NCBI GenBank assembly: GCA_023268425.1 | Contig: JALRFN010000238.1 | Coordinates: 1-6,605, forward strand | Source: Burkholderiaceae bacterium | GTDB lineage: Bacteria > Pseudomonadota > Gammaproteobacteria > Burkholderiales > Burkholderiaceae_C | Direction: 5' to 3' | Length of the DNA: 6,605 nt | Part shown: positions 1 to 5,240 of the stretch, piece after piece | Numbering within the stretch: the first letter of the stretch is position 1 | Layout of the letters: the number at the start of each line of letters is the position of its first letter | Translations under genes and position numbers: made by a program | The notes under the pieces: model-generated | What the model saw: only the letters and a program-made list of their open reading frames with translations | Databases searched by the model: none | Told to the model about the DNA's origin: nothing

Positions 1-2
1 AA

Positions 3-41
3 ATCACCGACGGTTTGGCCAGTTACAAAGCCAGCAAGTAA
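3..41 (+). CDS. possible C-terminal end of an upstream gene (partial)
   Basis: A reading frame that enters from the left edge gives ITDGLASYKASK and ends at TAA (39-41). Twelve codons are too few to identify a family, and no product is proposed. Support for its being real is contextual: the neighbouring minus-strand gene ends 26 bases further on, so a convergent gene end fits the spacing, and the codons (GCC, AGC, AAG, GGT, ATC) resemble those of the other genes here. No good terminator hairpin is visible in 42-67, only short GCGC self-complementarity around 46-60. It could equally be a chance open frame. Confidence 0.35.
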   Translation: MTDGLASYKASK

Positions 42-67
42 ACCGGCGCCTTTCGCGCGCTGGGGCC

Positions 68-1285
68 TCAATCGGCCGCTTGCACACCGGGGCTGGCCTT
101 GAACGGGCTGCGCCCATCGAGCCAGGTTTGGTACTCGCGTACCGCCTGGCTTTCTTCTTGGGTAAAGGCTTGCACGGCCTCGGCAAAGCCCGGGTGAGCC
201 AGCCAATGCACGCTGGCTGTGGGACTGGGCATCAGGGCACGGGCCATTTTGTGTTCGCCTTGCGCACCACCTTCAAAACGCTGAACGCCGTTGGCGATGC
301 ACCAAGTCAAAGGTTGGTAATAACAAGCATCAAAATGTAGGCAAGGCACATGGGCCAGCGCCCCCCAGTAGCGGCCATAGGCCACCCGTCCATCGTCAGA
401 TAGCCCCACCAGTGAGGCGGCAATCGCTTGGTCGCCATGTCGGGCGATGAACATCACCCAGTTGGGCGTCATGTTCTGCGCGACTTCGGCAAAAAAAGCA
501 GGTGTCAGGTAAGGCGGGTTGCCGTGTTCGTAATAAGTGGTTTCGTAGCAGCGGTAAAAGAAGGCCCAATCTTGCGCGGTGATTTGCGCGCCGACTCGCA
601 CCTCGAAGTGCACCCCAGCGTCGGCGACTTTGCGCTGCTCTTGCTTGATTTTTTTGCGTTTGCTCTGCTGAAGCGACGCCAAAAAACCCTCGAAGTCTGG
701 CCATCCTTGGTTTTGCCAGTGGAACTGCACGCCAGGACGCAGTGACCACCCCGCGTTTTGCGCTGCATCGGCCTCATCGGCTGGCAGGAACAACACGTGC
801 AGCGAAGACCAATCTTGCGCCCTGGCGTGCTGCACCATGGCTGCGATCAAGGCCTGGCGGGCCAGCGCATCAACGGCCAGCAAGCGCCGCCCGGGCACAG
901 GCGTGAACGGCACGGCCGCGACGCCTTTGGGGTAGTAGCGCAGACCGTGGCGTTCGTAGGCCTGCGCCCAGGACCAATCGAAGACATATTCGCCGCGCGA
1001 ATGGCTCTTGCCGTAAAGCGTGGTGGCGGCGACCAGTCGCTCGCCTTGCCACAGGCTCAACCACTGTGGTGACCAGCCGGTCTGCGGACAAGCGCTGCCG
1101 CTGCGGTGCAGGGCTTGGGCGTAGGCCAGTGACACAAAAGGCGAAATGCTCTCGTCTGGTGCGTGTGCCGCGTGCAGCAAGGCCTGCCACTCGGCGGCGG
1201 GAATGGCGCTCGGATTGTCGAAAACCCGGGTGACATAATCCGGGCTCTCTGTGCTGTTGGCGGTCTCAAAAGTGCTTGGGTTCAC
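68..1285 (-). CDS. predicted N-acyltransferase, COG3146/DUF482 (FemAB/GNAT-like)
   Basis: This is a soluble protein of 405 residues with no signal peptide or membrane segment. It matches the DUF482 family (PF04339, 'predicted N-acyltransferase', sometimes called peptidoglycan biosynthesis protein), a double GNAT/FemAB-like fold whose substrate is unknown to me. Family landmarks are HSRGEYVFDWSWAQAYERHG (about 95-114), YYPK followed by VPFTP and PGRRLL (117-136), the basic segment SKRKKIKQEQRK (208-219), YGRYWG (303-308), FDACYYQPL (318-326) and EGGAQGEHKMAR (338-349). Length is usual for the family. The GTG at 1285-1283 is chosen because the frame upstream (ATG at 1342, TTG at 1360) runs into nadE; no clear Shine-Dalgarno precedes any candidate, so the start is uncertain. 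The gene is divergent from nadE, and a possible nadE promoter lies inside its 5' coding part. The acyltransferase class is fairly sure; the biological role is not. Confidence 0.88.
   Translation of the reverse strand: MNPSTFETANSTESPDYVTRVFDNPSAIPAAEWQALLHAAHAPDESISPFVSLAYAQALHRSGSACPQTGWSPQWLSLWQGERLVAATTLYGKSHSRGEYVFDWSWAQAYERHGLRYYPKGVAAVPFTPVPGRRLLAVDALARQALIAAMVQHARAQDWSSLHVLFLPADEADAAQNAGWSLRPGVQFHWQNQGWPDFEGFLASLQQSKRKKIKQEQRKVADAGVHFEVRVGAQITAQDWAFFYRCYETTYYEHGNPPYLTPAFFAEVAQNMTPNWVMFIARHGDQAIAASLVGLSDDGRVAYGRYWGALAHVPCLHFDACYYQPLTWCIANGVQRFEGGAQGEHKMARALMPSPTASVHWLAHPGFAEAVQAFTQEESQAVREYQTWLDGRSPFKASPGVQAAD
1225..1244 (+). promoter_or_regulatory. candidate nadE promoter (extended -10) in an inverted repeat
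   Basis: TGACATAAT at 1231-1239 is an extended -10 element (TG at 1231-1232, CATAAT at 1234-1239). It is flanked by an inverted repeat, CCCGG at 1225-1229 and CCGGG at 1240-1244. A start point near 1246 would give nadE an untranslated leader of roughly 80 bases. No -35 box stands at standard spacing; TTGTCG at 1215-1220 leaves only 13 bases. The element lies within the 5' coding part of the divergent acyltransferase gene, so the bases are also constrained by that protein. Inferred from sequence only. Confidence 0.4.
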
Positions 1286-1328
1286 GGTGTCGCAGCGTTG
1301 ATTTTTTGTTCGGGGTCTAGAGCGAGAT

Positions 1329-2996
1329 ATGACACTTCGCATCGCAGTGGCGCAATTCAATTATGTGGTCGGTGATTTGCGTGGCAACGCCCAACGCATC
1401 ATCGATGCCGCGCACCAGGCCGCTGAACAGGGGGCGGACGTCTTGCTCACCCCCGAGTTGGCACTGACGGGTTACGCGGCCGAAGACCTGTATCACCGCC
1501 CTGGATTTTTGCGCGATGTGGAGCAGGCGGTCGCTGCCATTGCCCAAGCCACTGCACCGCTCAAGGGCTTGTTCATCATTCTGGGCTACCCGCATGCACT
1601 CACCGCTGCGGCGCGCAGTCGCAATCTGTTGGTGCCCGCAGCCACCAATGCCGCCGTGGTTTTGCACCAAGGCCAAAGTCTGGCGCGCTACGACAAAAAC
1701 TCCCTGCCCAATTACCAGGTGTTTGACGAGCGGCGGTATTTCGTGCCGGGTGCGCAACCCACTGTGGTCGACATCAAAGGCACCCGGGTCGGTTTGTTGA
1801 TTTGCGAGGACGCTTGGGTGGAAGGTCCCGCGCGCCGCACGGCGGACGCAGGCGCACAGGCCTTGTTGTTGCTCAACGCCTCACCGTTTCATGGCGGCAA
1901 GAGCCGTGAGCGCGAAGAGGTCATGGCGGCTTGCGCGCGCAGCGTGCAATTGCCGCTGCTGTATGCCCACATGGTGGGCGGGCAAGACGAAGTCGTGTTC
2001 GAAGGCCGCAGTTTTGCAGTGAACGCGCAAGGTGAAACCCAAGCCCGAGCGCCTGGATTTGCTGAAGCGCTGCCCGTTTGGGCCTTGGGCGACGACGGTC
2101 AATGGGCGGGGGATATCGCTGCTTTGGATGAGCCGCTGGGCGATTTGTGGCAAGCCTTGGTCATGGGCACGCGCGATTACATCGAGAAAAACGGCTTTCC
2201 TGGCGTGCTCTTGGGTTTGTCGGGTGGCATTGATTCAGCGCTGGTGTTGGCGGTCGCTGTCGACGCCCTGGGGGCACAGCGGGTGCGCACGGTGATGATG
2301 CCTTCGCCCTACACGGCAGACATCTCTTGGCTGGATGCGCGAGCAATGGCTGATCGCCTCGGTGTGCGCCACGATGAAATCAACATCGCCCCGCATTTCG
2401 AGACCTTCAAGGCCAGTTTGGCGCAAGAGTTCGCTGGTTTGGCCGAAGACACGACTGAAGAGAACTTGCAGGCGCGCATTCGCGGCACCTTGTTGATGGC
2501 TTTGTCCAACAAATACGGGTCTTTGGTGCTGACCACAGGCAACAAGAGCGAGATGACCACAGGTTACTGCACACTGTACGGAGACATGGCGGGCGGCTTT
2601 GCCGTGATCAAAGATGTGGTCAAGACTCAGGTGTTTGCGCTGGCCCATTGGCGCAATGCGAATGACCCCTTTGGCACCGGCTTGAATCCGATTCCTGAGC
2701 GCATCATCACCCGCCCACCCAGCGCTGAGTTGCGCCCCGACCAAGTCGACCAAGACAGCTTGCCGCCTTATGAAGTGCTGGACGCCATCATTCAGCGCTA
2801 CATGGAAAACGACGACAGCGCCGAGGAGATCATGGCCTCGGGCTTTGCGCCGGAACACGTGCAGCAGGTGATTCGCCTGCTGCGCATCAACGAGTACAAG
2901 CGCCGTCAAGCGCCGGTGGGCATCCGGGTGACCCACCGCAGCTTTGGCAAGGACTGGCGCTACCCCATCACCAACCGTTACCGTTCGGGTGGTTGA
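1329..2996 (+). CDS. nadE: glutamine-dependent NAD+ synthetase
   Basis: This cytoplasmic enzyme of 555 residues makes the last step of NAD synthesis, amidating deamido-NAD with ATP and ammonia taken from glutamine. The N-terminal half is a nitrilase-type glutaminase domain (about 1-260) with the Glu-Lys-Cys triad readable as E43 (TPELALTGY), K123 (YDKNSLPNYQ) and C159 (LLICEDAW). The C-terminal synthetase domain (about 270-555) has the ATP pyrophosphatase P-loop SGGIDS (298-303), ENLQARIRG (379-387 or so), TTGNKSE (402-408), YGDMAGGFAVIKDV (417-430) and the closing KRRQAPVG...THRSFGKDWR region. Length and domain order are complete for the bacterial glutamine-dependent form. ATG at 1329 is preceded only by a weak purine stretch (GAGCGAGA, 1320-1327), but the protein begins correctly at the conserved TLRIAVAQFN strand. 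It is followed at 66 bases by glnB. No defect is seen. Confidence 0.97.
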   Translation: MTLRIAVAQFNYVVGDLRGNAQRIIDAAHQAAEQGADVLLTPELALTGYAAEDLYHRPGFLRDVEQAVAAIAQATAPLKGLFIILGYPHALTAAARSRNLLVPAATNAAVVLHQGQSLARYDKNSLPNYQVFDERRYFVPGAQPTVVDIKGTRVGLLICEDAWVEGPARRTADAGAQALLLLNASPFHGGKSREREEVMAACARSVQLPLLYAHMVGGQDEVVFEGRSFAVNAQGETQARAPGFAEALPVWALGDDGQWAGDIAALDEPLGDLWQALVMGTRDYIEKNGFPGVLLGLSGGIDSALVLAVAVDALGAQRVRTVMMPSPYTADISWLDARAMADRLGVRHDEINIAPHFETFKASLAQEFAGLAEDTTEENLQARIRGTLLMALSNKYGSLVLTTGNKSEMTTGYCTLYGDMAGGFAVIKDVVKTQVFALAHWRNANDPFGTGLNPIPERIITRPPSAELRPDQVDQDSLPPYEVLDAIIQRYMENDDSAEEIMASGFAPEHVQQVIRLLRINEYKRRQAPVGIRVTHRSFGKDWRYPITNRYRSGG

Positions 2997-3020
2997 GACC
3001 CTTTTGCGGGCGTGTGGTGG

Positions 3021-3033
3021 AGGCATAATGCCT
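3021..3033 (+). promoter_or_regulatory. candidate glnB promoter -10 within a perfect inverted repeat
   Basis: CATAAT at 3024-3029 resembles a sigma-70 -10 box and lies in the 66-base nadE-glnB gap. A start near 3036 would leave about 27 untranslated bases before the glnB GTG. The box is the centre of AGGCAT-A-ATGCCT (3021-3033), a perfect inverted repeat, so the opposite strand reads CATTAT. No recognisable -35 is seen at 16-18 bases upstream (CTTTTG at 3001-3006 is poor), so activity may need an activator, or glnB may be read mainly from nadE. No terminator separates the two genes. Confidence 0.4.
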
Positions 3034-3049
3034 GCAATTCAATCGATTC

Positions 3050-3055
3050 AGGAGA
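3050..3055 (+). promoter_or_regulatory. Shine-Dalgarno site fixing the glnB GTG start
   Basis: AGGAGA lies seven bases before the GTG at 3063-3065. It selects this GTG over the in-frame ATG at 3012, which would add 17 residues unlike any PII protein and would start upstream of the candidate -10 box. Confidence 0.8.
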
Positions 3056-3062
3056 CCTTGCC

Positions 3063-3401
3063 GTGAAACAAATCACCGCCGTCATCAAACCCTTCAAGCT
3101 CGAAGAAGTGCGCGAGGCCCTGGCCGATCAGGGCGTGACAGGCTTGACGGTCACGGAAGTCAAAGGTTTTGGTCGCCAAAAGGGCCATACCGAGCTGTAC
3201 CGCGGCGCGGAATACGTGGTCGATTTCCTGCCCAAGGTAAAAATTGAGGTGGTGGTGAAGTCCGACGACGTTGACCGCTGCGTCGAAGCCATCGTCAATG
3301 CGGCGCGCACGGGCAAGATCGGTGATGGCAAGATTTTTGTGACACCTGTGGATCGCGTCGTGCGCATCCGCACGGGCGAGGAAAACGACGGGGCCATCTG
3401 A
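3063..3401 (+). CDS. glnB: nitrogen regulatory protein P-II (GlnB)
   Basis: This is a PII signal protein of 112 residues, the standard length. Family members form trimers that sense 2-oxoglutarate and ATP/ADP, and in proteobacteria are uridylylated by GlnD on Tyr51 according to glutamine; they then steer GlnE, NtrB and other targets. Visible here are the start KQITAVIKPFKLEEVREAL, the T-loop (about 37-55) with GFGRQKGHTELYRGAEYVV and Tyr51, the nucleotide-binding B-loop TGKIGDGKIFV (83-93), and the end RIRTGEENDGAI. The HTELY and VDFLP forms and the GEEND end match GlnB of E. coli better than GlnK (HAELY, VNFLP), and no amtB is adjacent. Start is GTG with a strong Shine-Dalgarno. It follows nadE on the same strand and ends before a hairpin terminator. 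Functional binding to NadE is an inference from other bacteria, not shown here. Confidence 0.96.
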   Translation: MKQITAVIKPFKLEEVREALADQGVTGLTVTEVKGFGRQKGHTELYRGAEYVVDFLPKVKIEVVVKSDDVDRCVEAIVNAARTGKIGDGKIFVTPVDRVVRIRTGEENDGAI

Positions 3402-3429
3402 CTTCGGTCCAGCCTTGTTCCCTCGATCA

Positions 3430-3458
3430 AACGCCCGCGTCAGCGGGCGTTGTTGTTT
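3430..3458 (+). terminator. intrinsic terminator after glnB
   Basis: A perfect 9-bp stem, AACGCCCGC (3430-3438) with GCGGGCGTT (3443-3451), closes a GTCA loop and is followed by TGTTGTTT (3451-3458). It begins 29 bases after the glnB stop. It also lies about 20-50 bases beyond the stop of the convergent LOG-family gene, but on that strand the stem is followed only by TTTGATC, so termination in that direction would be weaker. Confidence 0.85.
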
Positions 3459-3476
3459 GGGGCCAGCGGTGCCCCC

Positions 3477-4067
3477 TTAAACGGCGCCTGCGTCGAAGGC
3501 TTGGGCCAGAGGGGGCAGGGCCGCACGCAAGTCCCCCAAAAGGGTTGCTGCGTCAGAGCCAATTTGCACCAAATCCATTTGCCAAGGCGACACGAAACCC
3601 GCTTGGACGGTATCGTCTAGAAACGCGAGCAAGCGGTCGTAATAGCCGTTGGCATTCAGGATGCCAATGGGCTTGTCGTGGTAGCCCAGTTGGCGCCACG
3701 TCCAAACCTCGAACAATTCTTCAAAGGTGCCGATGCCGCCAGGTATGGCCAAAAAAGCATCCGCCCGTTCGGCCATCAAGGCCTTGCGTTCGTGCATGTT
3801 GCGCACCACGTGCAGTTCGTCGCAGGCGTGGTTGGCCAGCTCTTTGCCCACCAGGGCTTCGGGAATCACGCCGATCACGCGACCACCATGGGCTTGTGTG
3901 GATTCAGCGACCAAGCCCATCAAACCCGCGTTGCCGCCGCCGTAGACCAATTGACCGCGGTTTTGTCCAATCCATTGCCCCACGGCGCGAGCCACATCAG
4001 AAAGGCCGGGATCGGCGCCCAAGCGTGAGCCGCAATACACGGCGATGGAAAACAAGGGTGTGGTCAT
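3477..4067 (-). CDS. LOG-family (TIGR00730) nucleotide phosphoribohydrolase
   Basis: This is a Rossmann-fold protein of 196 residues of the LOG family. Characterised members cleave cytokinin riboside 5'-monophosphates, and often AMP, to base plus ribose 5-phosphate; the physiological substrate in most bacteria is unsettled. The sequence shows the first strand SIAVYCGSR (7-15), VYGGGNAGLMG (41-51), the NMHERK segment (90-95) and the signature PGGIGTFEE (109-117), which carries the conserved glycines and glutamate of the active site. Length is normal for the family. The ATG at 4067-4065 is chosen: it overlaps the dgkA stop by one base (TGATG), and the frame further upstream lies inside dgkA and adds 39 residues foreign to the family. 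This suggests translational coupling as the last gene of the operon. Such proteins were often mislabelled lysine decarboxylase; no PLP-enzyme features are present. Family sure, substrate not. Confidence 0.92.
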   Translation of the reverse strand: MTTPLFSIAVYCGSRLGADPGLSDVARAVGQWIGQNRGQLVYGGGNAGLMGLVAESTQAHGGRVIGVIPEALVGKELANHACDELHVVRNMHERKALMAERADAFLAIPGGIGTFEELFEVWTWRQLGYHDKPIGILNANGYYDRLLAFLDDTVQAGFVSPWQMDLVQIGSDAATLLGDLRAALPPLAQAFDAGAV

Positions 4068-4450
4068 CAGGCGCTCACAAATCGCAGCCAAATCACGGTC
4101 AGCCAAACGCCGCCACAGTAAATCAGGCTGAGCAAAACCGCCGCGCTGCCCAAATCTTTGGCGCGCTTGGACAAGTCGTGCCACTCTGGGCCCACGCGGT
4201 CAACGACCGCTTCGACACCGGTGTTGAGCAACTCCACGACCATGACCGCCACGACACTGCCCACCAGCAAGGAGGCCTCGACCCAAGTGCGACCCAGCCA
4301 CAGCCCCAAGGGGATCAAACCGGCTGCGATGATGACCTCTTGGCGAAACGCGGCTTCGTGCCACGCGGCTCGCAAGCCCGCGATGGAGTAGCCCGTCGCG
4401 TGCCAGACGCGAGAAAAACCTTTGCGATGCTTTTGTGGGTTGGCGCTCAT
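4067..4450 (-). CDS. dgkA: diacylglycerol kinase DgkA
   Basis: This is a small inner-membrane kinase of 127 residues (E. coli DgkA has about 122). In Gram-negatives it phosphorylates diacylglycerol to phosphatidate, recycling the lipid released during synthesis of membrane-derived oligosaccharides or similar glycans. It aligns along its length with the E. coli enzyme: GYSIAGLRAAWHEAAFRQE (20-38), VELLNTGVEAVVDRVG (72-87) and LSKRAKDLGSAAV (93-105). Residues corresponding to the E. coli catalytic and metal-binding set are present, offset by four: E32, E38, E73, N76, E80, D84, K98 and D99. Three membrane segments are apparent, about 38-53, 57-76 and 101-121. The start at 4450 overlaps the stop of the RDD gene by four bases (ATGA), and its stop shares one base with the LOG start. 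An upstream in-frame ATG (4504) would lie well inside the RDD gene and is rejected. Confidence 0.95.
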   Translation of the reverse strand: MSANPQKHRKGFSRVWHATGYSIAGLRAAWHEAAFRQEVIIAAGLIPLGLWLGRTWVEASLLVGSVVAVMVVELLNTGVEAVVDRVGPEWHDLSKRAKDLGSAAVLLSLIYCGGVWLTVIWLRFVSA

Positions 4451-4986
4451 GGCTTGATGTCGGTGTTTGAAGGGGCTGCGCTGATCAAGCGCGTGCCGGC
4501 CCAAACATCATGCCAAAACTGTGTGTCAGGTTGAAAACGCGCCAACACCGCCCAAACCGCCACCCAACCCAAGACCACGACGCTGACCTCAGTGCCGGAG
4601 AGGTGGATGTTTTGCACGGCCGCCAGCGGGGGCAAAAACCAAATCCAACAAAACACGTAGCGCACGATGGCGCGTGACCAAGTCAAGGGGCTGCCGTCTG
4701 GGTTGACAACACGCACATGCCAGGTGCGCATGGGCAGTGTCTGCCCAGTGCGCGTCCACTGCCAAGTGAAGTAGTAACCCAAGACCAAAAACAAGACCAC
4801 ATGCTGACCCAGGCCTTGGCTCAGGCTCAGTCTGGGCGTGACGGTTTGGTGGATGGCGCCATCCAACAGTGCGGCCACACCTTGCACCGCAAACAAGACG
4901 CCAAACAGCAGCACACCCTCGTACAGCCAACAGGCGAGGCGACGGCGAATGGAGGGGGTGCTCGGGGTGGCTTGTGGTGTGGTCAT
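4447..4986 (-). CDS. RDD family integral membrane protein
   Basis: This is a membrane protein of 179 residues of the RDD family, whose general function is unknown (some members have been linked to ion transport). The first helix follows a basic motif, SIRRRLACWLYEGVLLFGV (about 12-30), and hydrophobic stretches occur at about 20-42, 61-77, 107-125 and 133-149. The central segment TGQTLPMRTWHVRVVNPDGS (80-99) is the typical cytoplasmic RDD motif before the third helix, and the end has FWHDVWAGTRLI (157-168). The usual first-helix Asp is replaced by the pair Tyr22-Glu23. The start at 4986 gives a normal RDD N-terminus but lacks a clear Shine-Dalgarno; an in-frame ATG at 5058 would add 24 residues, so the start is open. 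It is the first gene of the operon with dgkA and the LOG gene, and the last four bases overlap dgkA. Confidence 0.85.
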   Translation of the reverse strand: MTTPQATPSTPSIRRRLACWLYEGVLLFGVLFAVQGVAALLDGAIHQTVTPRLSLSQGLGQHVVLFLVLGYYFTWQWTRTGQTLPMRTWHVRVVNPDGSPLTWSRAIVRYVFCWIWFLPPLAAVQNIHLSGTEVSVVVLGWVAVWAVLARFQPDTQFWHDVWAGTRLISAAPSNTDIKP

Positions 4987-5081
4987 GGGCGCGAATTGTC
5001 GCACTGCAACATCAACTGAGCCTGCGCGGCGCGGCGAAACGCGAAAAATCGAGCCCATGCCTACTTTTGTGTGCCAAGCAG

Positions 5082-5090
5082 TGCGATAAT
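5082..5090 (+). promoter_or_regulatory. candidate ilvB promoter (extended -10)
   Basis: TGCGATAAT at 5082-5090 is an extended -10 element. The -35 region at normal spacing (TACTTT, 5062-5067) is poor, which is tolerable with the TG extension. Transcription would start near 5097, giving ilvB a leader of about 144 bases. The box lies in the perfect inverted repeat GCGAT-A-ATCGC (5083-5093), shared with the divergent minus-strand promoter. Confidence 0.45.
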
Positions 5091-5113
5091 CGCAGGCTGC
5101 ACTTAATTTGCAA
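5086..5113 (-). promoter_or_regulatory. candidate promoter for the RDD-dgkA-LOG operon
   Basis: Read on the minus strand, TTGCAA (5113-5108), a 16-base spacer and GATTAT (5091-5086) form a passable sigma-70 promoter; TGC directly before GATTAT makes it an extended -10. Transcription would begin near 5079, leaving about 92 bases before the ATG at 4986, or about 20 before the alternative ATG at 5058. The -10 overlaps the plus-strand ilvB -10 at the same symmetric site. Inferred from sequence only. Confidence 0.4.
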
Positions 5114-5240
5114 ACGGGTCTTGGTCGTGCGTTTCATGAAGACGCCGATGTCCAAGGTCTTAAGTCCTATAACTGGCCTCATGAGGGCAAGGGCGGGGCA
5201 CCCACGGTTTTTCGTTAGAGAAAATCTCGGAAGGTTCAAC
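5097..5240 (+). promoter_or_regulatory. structured 5' leader of ilvB, probable cis-regulatory RNA
   Basis: This stretch between the candidate start point and ilvB has no separate gene but carries self-complementary structure. An outer 8-bp helix pairs 5117-5124 (GGTCTTGG) with 5152-5159 (CCAAGGTC), including two G-U pairs, and encloses an inner 6-bp hairpin, 5129-5134 with 5140-5145. Part of the right arm can pair instead with AAGAC (5139-5143 with GTCTT 5157-5161), so two folds compete. Smaller hairpins lie at 5176-5188 and 5218-5228, the last just before the Shine-Dalgarno. Conserved RNA motifs upstream of acetohydroxy acid synthase operons have been reported in betaproteobacteria (the ilvH motif, from memory); membership here is a guess. 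No short leader peptide with its own stop starts from any ATG in it. Confidence 0.5.
5229..5234 (+). promoter_or_regulatory. Shine-Dalgarno site fixing the ilvB start
   Basis: GGAAGG stands six bases before the ATG at 5241. This decides between that ATG and three further in-frame ATGs upstream (5136, 5148, 5181), none of which has a comparable site. The hairpin GAGA-AAA-TCTC (5218-5228) abuts it. Confidence 0.75.

Noticed and set aside
1286..1360. Extension of the acyltransferase to the TTG at 1360 (430 residues)
   Set aside because: The added residues are Arg/Ser-rich and unlike the family, and the extension would overlap the divergent nadE start.
2235..3026. Minus-strand open frame (263 codons) opposite the nadE C-terminal domain
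   Set aside because: It has no family features, and the nadE frame on the other strand carries all the conserved motifs.
3063..3401. GlnK rather than GlnB
   Set aside because: T-loop and C-terminal residues (HTELY, VDFLP, GEEND) fit GlnB, and no ammonium transporter gene follows.
3477..4067. Lysine decarboxylase
   Set aside because: This is an old misannotation of the LOG family. The protein has PGGIGTFEE and a Rossmann fold of about 196 residues, not a PLP-dependent decarboxylase.
3545..4534. Long plus-strand open frame (329 codons) opposite the LOG and dgkA genes
   Set aside because: It is rich in Arg, Pro and His with no recognisable domain and lies antisense to two well-supported overlapping genes; it is a by-product of high-GC codon use.
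5191..5212. Intrinsic terminator (attenuator) ending in TTTTT at 5208-5212 in the ilvB leader
   Set aside because: The only hairpin before the T run is a three-pair GGG/CCC stem (5195-5203) set back by several bases, too weak to call a terminator.
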